Shown here in pieces: positions 55,551 through 64,000 of a DNA stretch of 64,000 bases (the stretch's first letter is position 1; each line of letters opens with the position of its first letter). Source of the stretch: Rhizobium sp. ACO-34A (GTDB taxonomy: Bacteria > Pseudomonadota > Alphaproteobacteria > Rhizobiales > Rhizobiaceae). Position numbers and translations under genes: made by a program. The DNA lies in contig CP021374.1 in the NCBI GenBank assembly GCA_002600635.1, positions 241,591-305,590 on the forward strand. The letters are read 5' to 3'. Under the pieces are notes generated by a model. The model searched no databases and had not been told where the DNA came from. It saw nothing but the letters and a program-made list of their open reading frames with translations.

Positions 55551-56667
55551 GAATAACGCCTTGACGGGCGAGAGCCCTGCGGTCGTCGGCCGTTCGCTTT
55601 GGGGCTATGCCCGCTCACGCTTTGCGCGCAATCGCGCGGCCATGGCCAGCGCTGTCTACCTGTTGCTGATGGCGGTCGTCTGCGTCTTCGGCCCGATGCT
55701 TCTGCCGAACAGCTACGAAGCCATCTACCAGAACTACACCCGGGTGCCACCCAGCCTTGCCCCCTACCCTACCGCCGACATGATCAGCCCGGCAATCAAG
55801 GAAGCCGTGGCACGGGCTCGGTTGATCCTCGATGGATGGGAGGAGAAGGATGGTCGTATTGAAATACGTCTCTCCTCCAAGGGCGATATCGATCCGCGCG
55901 TGACTCGTTATATCGACCGCTCGGATCTTCTCGAAGACGCACAGGTGAAGACGAGCGCGTCCGGCTCCATGACGATCTCGGCTGTCCTTGAAAAGCGCTA
56001 TTTCTTCTTTGGTACCGACAGCACCGGCCGCGATCTTCTGGCGCGAACCCTGATGGCGGGCCGCGTGTCGTTGTCCATCGGGCTGCTCGCGGGCCTGATC
56101 GCGGTGGTGATCGGCGTCTTCTATGGTTCCGCCGCCGGTTTCATCGGCGGTAGAACCGACCAGGTGATGATGCGCATCGTCGATGTCCTTTATTCACTAC
56201 CCTTCATCTTCTTCGTCATCATGCTGGTCGTCTTCTTCGGGCGGAACTTCCTGCTGATGTTCGTGGCCGTCGGAGCGGTGCTGTGGCTGGATATGGCGCG
56301 CATCGTCAGGGGCCAGACGCTTTCCCTGCGTCGGCAGGAATTCGTGGAGGCGGCAGAGGCGCTGGGCGTTTCCCGCGCCCGTATCCTGCTGCGCCATGTC
56401 GTGCCCAATCTGCTCGGTCCCGTGGTGATCTACATGACCCTGCTCGTGCCACACGTCATCATTCTCGAGAGCTTCCTCTCCTATCTGGGCTTCGGAGTGC
56501 AGGAGCCGATGTCGAGCTGGGGCGTGCTGATCGCGCAGGGCGCCCGTTCGATGCCATCGGCCAACTGGCTGCTGGTCTTTCCGTCGGCCTTTCTCATCAC
56601 CACGCTCTTCGCGCTGAATTTCATCGGCGACGGCCTGCGCGATGCTCTCGATCCCAAGGACCACTGA
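55543..56667 (+). CDS. Oligopeptide ABC transporter permease (OppC-like) with a long periplasmic insert
   Basis: This 374-residue permease is longer than the usual 300 because about 90 residues (55-145, including SNYEAIYQNYTRVPPSL-like sequence and a DPRVTRYIDRSDLLED stretch) lie between the first helix and FFFGTDSTGRDLLARTLMAGRVSLSIG. Such an insert is normal for OppC/YejE subunits. The EAA loop is EFVEAAEALGVSRARILLRHVVPNLLGP. It forms the channel with the OppB-like protein. Confidence 0.94.
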   Translation: MNENNALTGESPAVVGRSLWGYARSRFARNRAAMASAVYLLLMAVVCVFGPMLLPNSYEAIYQNYTRVPPSLAPYPTADMISPAIKEAVARARLILDGWEEKDGRIEIRLSSKGDIDPRVTRYIDRSDLLEDAQVKTSASGSMTISAVLEKRYFFFGTDSTGRDLLARTLMAGRVSLSIGLLAGLIAVVIGVFYGSAAGFIGGRTDQVMMRIVDVLYSLPFIFFVIMLVVFFGRNFLLMFVAVGAVLWLDMARIVRGQTLSLRRQEFVEAAEALGVSRARILLRHVVPNLLGPVVIYMTLLVPHVIILESFLSYLGFGVQEPMSSWGVLIAQGARSMPSANWLLVFPSAFLITTLFALNFIGDGLRDALDPKDH

Positions 56668-56668
56668 C

Positions 56669-58267
56669 ATGACCCCGGACGCCAACGACAAGCCCGTCCT
56701 TCTCGCGGTCGAGGATCTGCGGGTCGGGTTCCAGACCGAAGAAGGCTCGGTGGAAGCCGTGCATGGCATTTCCTTCCATGTTCGCCCCGGAGAGACCATA
56801 GCCATCGTCGGTGAGAGCGGATCGGGCAAGAGCCAGTCGATGATGGCCGCGATGGGACTGCTGCCGAAGAACGGACGCGTGACAGGTCGTATCCTGTTCC
56901 ACGGTGAAAACCTCGTCGGGATGAACAAGGCGGCGTTGAACCGTATCCGTGGCGACCGGATCGGAATGGTCTTCCAGGAACCGATGACCTCGCTAGATCC
57001 CCTCTATACGATCGGCAGCCAGCTCATCGAGCCGATCATGCGGCATCAGCGTATCGGCAGGAAGGCTGCCAGGACCCGGGCGCTGAAGATGCTTCGCCTT
57101 GTACGCATCCCGGATCCGGAGAGACGGATGGACGCCTATCCGAACGAGATGTCCGGCGGGCAGCGTCAGCGTGTGATGATCGCCATGGCTCTTGCCAACA
57201 ATCCGGAACTCCTGATCGCCGATGAGCCGACGACCGCTCTCGACGTGACCATCCAGGCGGAGATCCTCGACCTGATCGCGGACCTGCAGGCGCGGCTCGG
57301 CATGGGGGTGATCTTCATCTCGCATGACCTTGGCGTGGTGCGGCGCATCGCGCAGAGGGTTTATGTGATGTGCCGGGGGGATGTCGTCGAATCCGGGGGA
57401 ACGGCGGAGGTGTTCGACAACCCGCAACATGACTACACCCGTGCGCTGATAGCGGCCGGGCCTTCGGGATTGAAAAAGCCCCCTGCCCCGGATGCGCCCG
57501 AGGTCATGTCGGCTTCAAAGCTGGATGTTTATTACGGACGCGGAGCCTATCGGCGGCAGGCAGTCGCGGACGCGGGGCTGACCCTGCATCAGGGCGAGAC
57601 CATCGGCATCGTCGGTGAGAGCGGTTCGGGCAAGTCGACGCTGGCAAGAGCGTTGCTGAGGCTGTTACCCTCGTCCGGCCGGATACGCTTCGACGATAGG
57701 GATATCTCGGGCTATGACCGAGCGCAAATGCGTCCGCTGCGCCGGCAGTTGCAGGTGGTCTTTCAGGATCCCTTCGGATCGCTCAGTCCCCGCATGACCG
57801 TGGGGCAGATCGTGACCGAAGGGCTTACCGTTCACGAACCGGGGCTCAGCGCCCGGGAGCGGGATATGCGTGCCATCAGGGCGCTGGAGGAGGTTCACCT
57901 CGATCCGGTAATGCGCAACCGGTATCCGCACGAGTTTTCCGGCGGGCAGCGCCAGAGGATCGCCATCGCGCGCGCGATCATCCTGAAGCCTCGTGTCCTG
58001 TTGCTCGATGAGCCGACCTCGGCGCTGGACCGGCAGGTGCAGAAACAGATCGTCGATCTCTTGCGTGACTTGCAAGCCGCCCACGCGCTTTCCTATCTCT
58101 TCATCAGCCATGATTTGGCAGTCGTTCGCGCCATGGCAGACAGAATCTTGGTGATGAAGAATGGTCAGGTCATCGAGGATGGCCCTGCCCTGTCGGTGCT
58201 CGACAGTCCGCGTGAGGATTACACCCGGACACTGATCGCGGCCGCCTTTCCTGCAAGTGGAGTATAG
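56669..58267 (+). CDS. Fused dual ATPase of the oligopeptide importer (OppD-OppF/YejF type)
   Basis: This 532-residue protein contains two complete ABC domains in one chain. The first has [44 protein letters not shown] and FISHDLG; the second, from about residue 275, has [48 protein letters not shown] and FISHDLA. This fused form replaces separate OppD and OppF. The ATG at 56669 is 1 bp after the OppC-like stop. It ends the operon before a perfect hairpin. Confidence 0.94.
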   Translation: MTPDANDKPVLLAVEDLRVGFQTEEGSVEAVHGISFHVRPGETIAIVGESGSGKSQSMMAAMGLLPKNGRVTGRILFHGENLVGMNKAALNRIRGDRIGMVFQEPMTSLDPLYTIGSQLIEPIMRHQRIGRKAARTRALKMLRLVRIPDPERRMDAYPNEMSGGQRQRVMIAMALANNPELLIADEPTTALDVTIQAEILDLIADLQARLGMGVIFISHDLGVVRRIAQRVYVMCRGDVVESGGTAEVFDNPQHDYTRALIAAGPSGLKKPPAPDAPEVMSASKLDVYYGRGAYRRQAVADAGLTLHQGETIGIVGESGSGKSTLARALLRLLPSSGRIRFDDRDISGYDRAQMRPLRRQLQVVFQDPFGSLSPRMTVGQIVTEGLTVHEPGLSARERDMRAIRALEEVHLDPVMRNRYPHEFSGGQRQRIAIARAIILKPRVLLLDEPTSALDRQVQKQIVDLLRDLQAAHALSYLFISHDLAVVRAMADRILVMKNGQVIEDGPALSVLDSPREDYTRTLIAAAFPASGV

Positions 58268-58285
58268 GCAATCTCACAGAGAAAG

Positions 58286-58315
58286 AATCACGGCCCTGTA
58301 ATCAGGGCCGTGATT
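58286..58315. terminator. Bidirectional terminator after the Opp operon
   Basis: AATCACGGCCCTG (58286-58298) and CAGGGCCGTGATT (58303-58315) form a perfect 13 bp stem with a TAAT loop, between the convergent Opp ATPase and alcohol dehydrogenase genes. T runs are short. Confidence 0.75.
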
Positions 58316-58325
58316 GCTGGAGTAT

Positions 58326-59372
58326 TCAAAGCGTCGCGTTGTCTATGACGAAGCGATATTTGACATCGCTCCTCTGCATGCGGTCATAGGCTTCATCGAT
58401 CTTCTGGATCGGGATCATTTCGATGTCCGAAACGATCCCCTTCTCAGCGCAAAAATCCAGCATCTCCTGTGTTTCTGCGATGCCGCCGATAAGCGAGCCC
58501 GCAATCGAGCGCCGCTTGAAGATCAGCGGGAAGATGTTCGGTGAGGGATGCGGATGCTCCGGAACGCCGACCAGTGTCAGGGTGCCATCCCTTTTCAGGA
58601 GATTGGTGAAGGCATCGAGATTGTGGCTGGCGGCAACGGTGTTCAGGATGAAGTCGAAGCTCGTGGCGTGCTTCGCCATTTCGTCCGGATCCTTTGAAAT
58701 CACGACCTCGTCGGCGCCGAGATCGAGTGCGGCCTGTCTCTTGCTTTCCGAAGTGGTGAAGGCAACGGTATGCGCGCCCATGGCATGGGCAAGCTTGATG
58801 CCCATGTGTCCCAGACCACCGATGCCGACGATCCCGACTTTCTGGCCCGGCCCCACCTTCCAGTGCCGCAGCGGCGAGTAGGTGGTGATGCCGGCGCAGA
58901 GGAGTGGTGCGACGGCAGCAAGCTGATCTTCCGGATGGCTGATCTTCAGGATGAACTTGTCCTTGACCACGATGGTGTCGGAATAGCCGCCAAGGGTGTG
59001 CCCCGGCTCGTCACTGGTTGCGCCATTATAGGTGCCGGTGAAACCGTGTTCGCAATATTGCTCGAGACCCTCGTCACAGGCGTAGCAGTGCTGGCAGCTA
59101 TCGACCATGCAGCCGACGCCGACCGTCTCGCCGACCTTGAATTTCGTAACAGCGTTGCCGACGGCGGTCACATGCCCGACGATCTCATGGCCGGGCACGC
59201 ATGGATAGATCGTGCCTCCCCACTCCGAACGGACGGTATGCAGATCGGAATGGCAGACGCCGCAATAGGCGATCTTGATCTGCACGTCGTTCGGGCCCGG
59301 TTCGCGCCGGAAGATGTTCATCGCTTCAAGCGGTTTGTTGGCAGCATAGGCGCCGAATGCTTTCGTATGCAT
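58326..59372 (-). CDS. Zinc-dependent NAD(P) alcohol dehydrogenase (YahK/CAD-like)
   Basis: This 348-residue medium-chain dehydrogenase has catalytic zinc ligands in YCGVCHSDLH and PGHEIVGHV, four structural-zinc Cys in DSCQHCYACDEGLEQYCE, and the cofactor motif VGIVGIGGLGHMGIKLAHAMG. The sequence is of the broad-range aldehyde reductase/cinnamyl-alcohol type (YahK, AdhC). Start 59372 has GGAG upstream; an upstream extension to 59438 has no family similarity. A cupin gene lies 34 bp upstream in the same direction and may be co-transcribed. Confidence 0.93.
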   Translation of the reverse strand: MHTKAFGAYAANKPLEAMNIFRREPGPNDVQIKIAYCGVCHSDLHTVRSEWGGTIYPCVPGHEIVGHVTAVGNAVTKFKVGETVGVGCMVDSCQHCYACDEGLEQYCEHGFTGTYNGATSDEPGHTLGGYSDTIVVKDKFILKISHPEDQLAAVAPLLCAGITTYSPLRHWKVGPGQKVGIVGIGGLGHMGIKLAHAMGAHTVAFTTSESKRQAALDLGADEVVISKDPDEMAKHATSFDFILNTVAASHNLDAFTNLLKRDGTLTLVGVPEHPHPSPNIFPLIFKRRSIAGSLIGGIAETQEMLDFCAEKGIVSDIEMIPIQKIDEAYDRMQRSDVKYRFVIDNATL

Positions 59373-59406
59373 GGGTGGGCTCCTGTCGTTGGGATTGTCG
59401 GTCTCT

Positions 59407-59805
59407 TCAGCGATCGGCGTATTGTTCGTCGCTGACATGCTCCATCCAGTCCACTACCTTGCCGTCCTGGGCCTCCTGGATGGCGATGTGCGTCATGGCA
59501 ACGGTCGCAGACGCTCCGTGCCAGTGCTTCTCCCCGGGCGGAAACCAGATGACGTCGCCGGGCCTGATTTCCTCGATGGGTCCTCCTTCCCGCTGTACAA
59601 GTCCAAGCCCGAAAACGACGATCAGGGTCTGGCCAAGCGGGTGAGTGTGCCAGGCTGTTCGGGCTCCGGGTTCGAACGTGACGGATGCCCCGGCCACGCG
59701 GGCGGGCGCCTGCGCCTGGAACAGCGGATCTATCCGCACCGCTCCGGTAAACCAGTCGGCAGGTCCCTTGCCCGAAGGCCGCGTTCCAACTCTCATGATA
59801 TCCAT
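59407..59805 (-). CDS. Cupin domain protein
   Basis: This 132-residue protein is a single cupin barrel with metal-binding His in [14 protein letters not shown] (motif 1) and [16 protein letters not shown] (motif 2). The beginning ...[38 protein letters not shown] (read in part: [15 protein letters not shown]) is typical of the small YhhW-like or carboxymuconolactone-associated cupins found beside dehydrogenases. Function is unknown; redox or isomerase roles are possible. It is upstream of the alcohol dehydrogenase gene. Confidence 0.85.
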   Translation of the reverse strand: MDIMRVGTRPSGKGPADWFTGAVRIDPLFQAQAPARVAGASVTFEPGARTAWHTHPLGQTLIVVFGLGLVQREGGPIEEIRPGDVIWFPPGEKHWHGASATVAMTHIAIQEAQDGKVVDWMEHVSDEQYADR

Positions 59806-60373
59806 CAGACCACTCCTGCAGGATCGATCGCCATACGGAATGCCGAAGACGGCGTCGCCGAAGGGCTTAAGACCCGATCTTTGTTTCGATTATTCAACGC
59901 ACCAAGATGGGACTTGTATCGAAGTTCAATGAATGCGGTACGAGCAAGCCGGTGATGCGCCGATAACGGTAGCGGATGAGGCGAGTTTCACCAAGGGTGG
60001 CGATGGTCTTCTTTGGGGCATTCATCGGCGGAGGCGACTCGATGTGTTTTGTTTGCAAGACGATGAGTCGCGCGGTTTTATGCTTCTCGGTCGATTTTCA
60101 GGTGAAAAACCGGCCCGGTTGGTCGTCAAAAGGAGGTTTTGGCTTGTGGCTGTTTCCGGATGAATCCATCTATAAGCACGCCCGCACGACTCAGCTTAAC
60201 ATTCTGAATCTCAATCAGAATATCGAGCGTGACAGATGACCAGAAGCGACCACCTCAGCACTTTGTTAAGAGTATATTAACTCTATTTCCCTTGTTTGGG
60301 GTCGAGAATCGCAGATAATAACGGTTAACTGCGGGCATAGGCCTGAATATCGTTATTTGAGAGCGACCACCCC
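59806..60373. promoter_or_regulatory. Leader region upstream of repA
   Basis: This 568 bp region has two small open frames (59933-60163 and 59976-60239) that show no ribosome site, no family and poor codon patterns, so I do not call them genes. Near repA, GTTAA and TTAAC (about 60261-60277) form an inverted repeat in an AT-rich patch that could hold the rep promoter. GTTAACTGCGG at 60324-60334 matches the left half of the repABC parS consensus, but the right half does not fit. A full parS may lie outside the window. Confidence 0.5.
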
Positions 60374-61594
60374 ATGAACGCGAAACCATCAATGGCTGCG
60401 AGCCAGCCCGCGCATTTTGAGGACGAGATCCTCGAACAGGGCGATCTGATTTCGAAGAAGTTGCATCTGCTGAGCATGCAGCGTTTTCCGCCGAATGCCA
60501 AGAAGACGCTTCGACAGTTCACCATGGCGGAAGTCGCCAACTATATCGGCGTGTCTCAGAGCACGTTGAAGAAGCTTCACTTGGAGGGCAAAGGTCCCCT
60601 CCCCGACACGTCATCGTCTGGGCGCCGGTTCTATACGGCTGACCAGATGCTCGAGCTTCGGCGCTATCTCGATGAGCACGGTCGTTCGGAAAGCCGCAAC
60701 TATGTTCCTCATCGGCGGGCGAACGAAAAGCTGCAGGTCATCGCGGTCGTGAACTTCAAGGGCGGTTCCGGCAAGACAACGACGGCGGCCCATCTTGCCC
60801 AATATCTCGCGCTGACCGGACATCGCGTGCTGGCGGTCGATCTCGACCCGCAGGCATCGCTCTCCTCGCTGCATGGTTTCCAGCCGGAGCTGGATCAGAC
60901 GCCGTCGCTCTATGAAGCAATCCGCTATGATGAGGAAAAGCGTTCGATCCGGGATATCATCCACCCGACGAATTTCCCCGGGCTCGATATCGTGCCGGCC
61001 AATCTCGAGCTTCAGGAGTTCGAATACGACACGCCGCTCGCGATGTCGAACAAGTCGAGCAATGAAGGCAAGACCTTCTTCACGCGCATTTCGCGAGCAC
61101 TGGCCGATGTTGACGATCAGTATGACGTCGTGGTCATCGACTGCCCTCCCCAGCTCGGTTACCTGACGATCACCGCGCTCACAGCCGCGACCAGCGTTCT
61201 GATCACCATTCATCCGCAGATGCTGGATGTGATGTCGATGGGGCAGTTCCTGCTCATGCTCGGTGGCATTCTGAAGCCGATCAGGGAAGCCGGTGCCGAG
61301 GTCAATCTCTCCTGGTATCGCTACCTAATTACCCGGTATGAGCCGACGGATGTGCCGCAGGCGCAGATGGTGGGCTTCATGCAGACGCTCTTCCATCAAT
61401 ACGTCCTGAAGAACCCCATGCTGAAATCGACGGCGATCTCAGACGCCGGGATCACCAAGCAGACCCTTTACGAGGTCGACAAGAGCCAGATGACCCGCTC
61501 GACCTACGATCGGGCACTGGAGTCCCTGGATTCCGTCAATGAGGAAATCGCTCAACTCATACATGCGGCCTGGGGAAGGCCCGTTGTCGGCTGA
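60374..61594 (+). CDS. repA: Plasmid partitioning ATPase RepA (ParA family)
   Basis: This 406-residue protein has the RepA N-terminal winged-helix region (TLRQFTMAEVANYIGVSQSTLKKLHLEGKGPLP, about 46-78; HTH seen in VANYIGVSQSTLKKL) and a ParA ATPase domain. Walker A is KGGSGKTTT (about 130-138), followed by AVDLDPQASLSSLHG and VIDCPPQLGYLT. RepA drives plasmid segregation with RepB and represses the repABC promoter. The ATG at 60374 gives the family length. It is followed by repB after 56 bp. Confidence 0.96.
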   Translation: MNAKPSMAASQPAHFEDEILEQGDLISKKLHLLSMQRFPPNAKKTLRQFTMAEVANYIGVSQSTLKKLHLEGKGPLPDTSSSGRRFYTADQMLELRRYLDEHGRSESRNYVPHRRANEKLQVIAVVNFKGGSGKTTTAAHLAQYLALTGHRVLAVDLDPQASLSSLHGFQPELDQTPSLYEAIRYDEEKRSIRDIIHPTNFPGLDIVPANLELQEFEYDTPLAMSNKSSNEGKTFFTRISRALADVDDQYDVVVIDCPPQLGYLTITALTAATSVLITIHPQMLDVMSMGQFLLMLGGILKPIREAGAEVNLSWYRYLITRYEPTDVPQAQMVGFMQTLFHQYVLKNPMLKSTAISDAGITKQTLYEVDKSQMTRSTYDRALESLDSVNEEIAQLIHAAWGRPVVG

Positions 61595-61650
61595 CAAAAA
61601 CGGAGATTTCGCTTTTGTTTTCAGTAATCTACCTTGGATTGGAGTAACGG

Positions 61651-62631
61651 ATGGCGCGTAAAAACCTATTGGCGGGCCTGACGGATGCCGACGAGCAGGA
61701 AGCATCGCCGGCCGCCGGCACGTATCCGATGCGCGGTGCATCCAAGAATATGATCCGTTCCCTGGATGAGCTGGCCAAGCAGGCTGAGAAGTTCTTGGAA
61801 GGCGATGCCGTCGTCGAACTCGACCCAGAAACGATTGATGGCTCTTTCGTCTCTGACCGGCTGGACGATGACGGTGAGCAATTCGACGAGTTGAAAGCGG
61901 CGATCGAGGAGCGGGGGCAGGACACCCCAATCCTGGTGCGCCCTCACCCGACGGCGACAGGTCGCTACCAGGTCGTTTTCGGTCACCGGCGTCTTCGCGT
62001 TGCCCGCGAGTTGGGCCGCAAGGTCAAAGCGGTCGTCAAGCCGCTGGACGATCGCACGCATGTCATTGCCCAAGGGCAGGAGAACTCTGCCCGTGCCAAT
62101 CTCTCCTTTATCGAGCGGGCTGCGTTTGCAAGGCGGCTGATCGAGCTTGGTTATGATCGCACGGTGATTTCCTCGGCGCTGGCTGCGAATGCTGCGTCTG
62201 TTTCGAAGATGGCCTCCGTTACCGAGCGCGTTCCGGAAAGCCTGATCGTTCAAATCGGAGCGGCGCCGTCCATCGGTCGTGAGCGCTGGGTGGAACTGTC
62301 GTTGCTGATCGGCAAGGCGGGTGCCCAGGAGAAAATCGACGGTCTGATCGCGAGCGAAGAATTTGGCGCACTGGGATCGGATGATCGGTTCAACGCGCTT
62401 GTCGGCGCTTTGAACAAGGCTGGCAAGCCGGTGAAGAAGGTCGTGCCTGCCCTCAAGCAATCATGGCAGGCGAAGGATCACCGGCTCTCAGCCGAGATTA
62501 TCAATACCGGGAGAACATGCACCGTGTCGCTCAAGGCGAAAGCTGCTGGCGATTTCGGGCGGTTTCTCTCGAATAACCTGGATCGGCTTTACGCCGAATT
62601 TCAGGAGCAGGACTTCAACGAAGGAGATTGA
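61651..62631 (+). CDS. repB: Plasmid partitioning protein RepB (ParB family)
   Basis: This 326-residue protein has a ParB domain with the FGHRRLRVARELGR and ENSARANLSFIERA boxes (about 110-160), the HTH segment in the middle (YDRTVISSALAANAASVSKMASV) and a C-terminal dimerisation part. RepB binds parS sites. GGAG lies 6 bp upstream of the ATG. It is the second gene of the repABC operon. Confidence 0.95.
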   Translation: MARKNLLAGLTDADEQEASPAAGTYPMRGASKNMIRSLDELAKQAEKFLEGDAVVELDPETIDGSFVSDRLDDDGEQFDELKAAIEERGQDTPILVRPHPTATGRYQVVFGHRRLRVARELGRKVKAVVKPLDDRTHVIAQGQENSARANLSFIERAAFARRLIELGYDRTVISSALAANAASVSKMASVTERVPESLIVQIGAAPSIGRERWVELSLLIGKAGAQEKIDGLIASEEFGALGSDDRFNALVGALNKAGKPVKKVVPALKQSWQAKDHRLSAEIINTGRTCTVSLKAKAAGDFGRFLSNNLDRLYAEFQEQDFNEGD

Positions 62632-62641
62632 CCAGCAAAAG

Positions 62642-62692
62642 AAAAAAGGCCCCCGAACGTTGCCGTAGCGGAAGCCCCTTCTCTTGTGTAGC
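62642..62692 (-). ncRNA. repABC counter-transcribed RNA (ctRNA) antisense to the repC leader
   Basis: The 154 bp repB-repC gap has on the minus strand a TTGACT -35 (62727-62722), 17 bp, a GATTCT -10-like box (62704-62699) and then about 50 bases ending in GGCTTCCG/CGGGGGCC (62676-62648; two G-T pairs) with a run of six T (62647-62642). This is the position and size of the incompatibility ctRNA of repABC plasmids, which lowers RepC synthesis. Coordinates of the ends are estimates. Confidence 0.8.
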
Positions 62693-62785
62693 AACCTGAG
62701 AATCACATTTCCGCAAATCATAGTCAAGAGTCTTGGCGCCGTTCCGGTGAACTAATTTCTTTTGCCTGCAAGAAGGTGAAGAGAA

Positions 62786-64000
62786 ATGCCAGGTCAAACT
62801 ATAACGACGCCCTTTGGGCGGCGAGCGATGACACTTGCCCTGATCAAGGGACAATTGGACAGTGCGGAGGTGCCCGCGGGAAAGAGCGTCGAAAAGTGGC
62901 GTGTCTACCGCGACGCCTGTGATGCACGCACGCTGCTCGGCCTCAGGGATCGGGCACTTGCCGTGCTCAACGCGCTTCTCTCGTTCTATCCGGAAAGCCA
63001 TCTGTGTGCAGATGACAAGCTGATAGTCTTTCCATCGAATGCTCAGCTGACCGCACGGGCAAACGGGATTGCCGGCACGACACTTCGGGAAAATCTGGCT
63101 CTGCTCGTCAAGGCAGGCCTTATTCACCGCAAGGACAGCCCGAACGGCAAGCGCTATGCGCGTAAATCTGATGGCGGTGCGATCGAGGATGCCTATGGGT
63201 TCAGCCTGGCCCCGCTATTAGCACGCTCAGAAGAACTGGCGTTACTTGCCCAGCAGGTCGTTGCTGAACGTCGGAACATTCAGCTTCATCGGGAAAAGAT
63301 CACGATTCTGCGCCGGGACATTCGCAAGCTGATTACGGCTGCGATGGAAGAAGGTGCTGCGGGCGATTGGGCGTATGTCGAAGCCCAATACGTTGGCATG
63401 GTCAGCGGAATCGCAAGGATGAAAACCCTCGACGAATTGATAGCCAAGAAGGAAGAGCTGGAGCTCCTGCATCGGGAGGTCATCAACATTCTGGAAATGC
63501 AGCTTAAATCACAAAAAAACGACGGCAATGATGACGAATACCGTCAGCACATACAGAATTCAAATACCGAATCCATCAATGAACTTGAACCTAGCTCTAA
63601 AAAAGAGCAGGGCGAACCGACGGCGGAAATTCCCATCCGTTTGCGTGAACCCGTAAAGGCCTTCCCCTTGGGCATGGTGCTGAGGGCGTGCCCGGAAATT
63701 GTTGCCTATGGTCCGGGTGGAGGGGTGACGAACTGGCGCGACCTGATGTCGGCTGCTGTGGTGGTTCGGTCCATGCTGGGGATCAGCCCCTCGGCATATC
63801 AGCAGGCGTGCGAGGTCATGGGGCCGGAAAACGCGGCGGTGGCGGTGGCCTGCATTCTGGAAAGGGCGGGGCATATCAATTCCCCGGGGGGCTATTTGCG
63901 GGATCTGACCCGGAAGGCCGCGCGCGGCGGATTTTCGCTTGGGCCGATGATCATGGCGCTCGCCAGAGCAAATCCGGCTCCGGCGACGAGGGCGTCTTAG
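62786..64000 (+). CDS. repC: Plasmid replication initiator RepC
   Basis: This 404-residue initiator protein begins TTPFGRRAMTLALIK and has the RepC replication domain (DRALAVLNALLSFYPE and LIVFPSNAQLTARANGIAGTTLRENLALLVKAGLI (in part SNAQLTARANGIA), about 51-112). A coiled, charged middle part and the C-terminal RepC domain (ACPEIVAYGPGGGVTNWRDLM) follow. The stop codon TAG is the last three bases of the window. GAAGGTGA precedes the ATG. RepC starts replication from the origin inside its own gene and is controlled by the ctRNA. Confidence 0.96.
   Translation: MPGQTITTPFGRRAMTLALIKGQLDSAEVPAGKSVEKWRVYRDACDARTLLGLRDRALAVLNALLSFYPESHLCADDKLIVFPSNAQLTARANGIAGTTLRENLALLVKAGLIHRKDSPNGKRYARKSDGGAIEDAYGFSLAPLLARSEELALLAQQVVAERRNIQLHREKITILRRDIRKLITAAMEEGAAGDWAYVEAQYVGMVSGIARMKTLDELIAKKEELELLHREVINILEMQLKSQKNDGNDDEYRQHIQNSNTESINELEPSSKKEQGEPTAEIPIRLREPVKAFPLGMVLRACPEIVAYGPGGGVTNWRDLMSAAVVVRSMLGISPSAYQQACEVMGPENAAVAVACILERAGHINSPGGYLRDLTRKAARGGFSLGPMIMALARANPAPATRAS
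63495..63610. other. Probable origin of replication (oriV) inside repC
   Basis: This stretch of repC is clearly richer in A and T than the surrounding gene, with short A runs (CACAAAAAAACG, TCTAAAAAAGAG). It also carries the dyad TGACG/CGTCA (63532-63546) nested in GACGG/CCGTC. In repABC plasmids the origin is known to lie in an AT-rich part of repC, so this is the likely site; it is not proven by sequence alone. Confidence 0.55.

Noticed and set aside
59933..60239. Two small open frames upstream of repA
   Set aside because: No ribosome site, no family resemblance and they overlap each other in different frames.
60324..60339. Complete parS site
   Set aside because: Only the left half fits the consensus; the right half reads GCATA instead of NNAAC.

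Overview
The window reads as the end of a Rhizobiaceae-type secondary replicon (megaplasmid or chromid; Rhizobium, Agrobacterium, Ensifer or a relative). The evidence is a complete repABC cassette in the last 3.6 kb with an antisense-RNA signature between repB and repC, high-GC alphaproteobacterial coding sequence, a long series of ABC-transporter-plus-catabolism operons each with its own GntR, IclR, LacI or LysR regulator, and an intergenic palindromic element of a kind common in Rhizobiales. I saw no rRNA, tRNA, CRISPR array, insertion sequence or integrase.

Layout. 1-6353 (minus): an operon led by a GntR regulator, then a Pot-type ABC transporter, an RraA-family protein, an HpaI-type aldolase and the start of a ThDP-dependent decarboxylase. 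6699-7763: a lipoprotein GH25 lysozyme. 7846-11332: pcaR divergent from pcaIJF (lower beta-ketoadipate pathway), with a one-base frameshift in pcaJ. 11411-17979: an M24 peptidase and a peptide-type ABC importer whose solute-binding protein is intact but whose permeases and ATPases carry many single-base indels. 18031-25388: a DUF993 gene (two frameshifts) divergent from a LacI regulator, oxidoreductase, CoA-transferase, enoyl-CoA hydratase and aldehyde dehydrogenase operon, with matching palindromic operators. 25447-36694: a LacI regulator divergent from a Gts-like sugar ABC importer followed by two GMC oxidoreductases, an SDR, a Dabb protein and a glycerate-2-kinase-like protein. 36755-43222: an RND pump, its adaptor and a degenerate alpha/beta hydrolase, divergent from a LysR gene. 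43224-47464: a copper island (P1B ATPase, multicopper oxidase, small secreted protein). 47568-49835: dadA and a divergent LysR. 49823-58267: a LysR gene divergent from a beta-lactamase-fold hydrolase, proline iminopeptidase and Opp importer operon. 58326-59805: a zinc alcohol dehydrogenase and a cupin. 60374-64000: repA, repB, ctRNA, repC.

Functionally this is a nutrient-scavenging accessory region: five ABC importers feed short catabolic pathways, with a drug/phenolic efflux unit and a copper detoxification unit between them. The most interesting points are (a) a tract from about 14.72 to 18.95 kb with some 25-30 one-base indels, mostly losses from G or C runs, that looks more like poor sequence than gene decay; (b) an alpha/beta-hydrolase-fold protein beside the RND pump that has lost its nucleophile, oxyanion-hole His and catalytic His; (c) an RraA-family protein without the Arg of the aldolase motif; (d) two LacI-controlled catabolic operons of unknown substrate with clear operators; and (e) a cytosolic class A beta-lactamase-like protein coupled to a prolyl peptidase and an Opp importer. 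All product names rest on motif recognition by eye; no database search was run.
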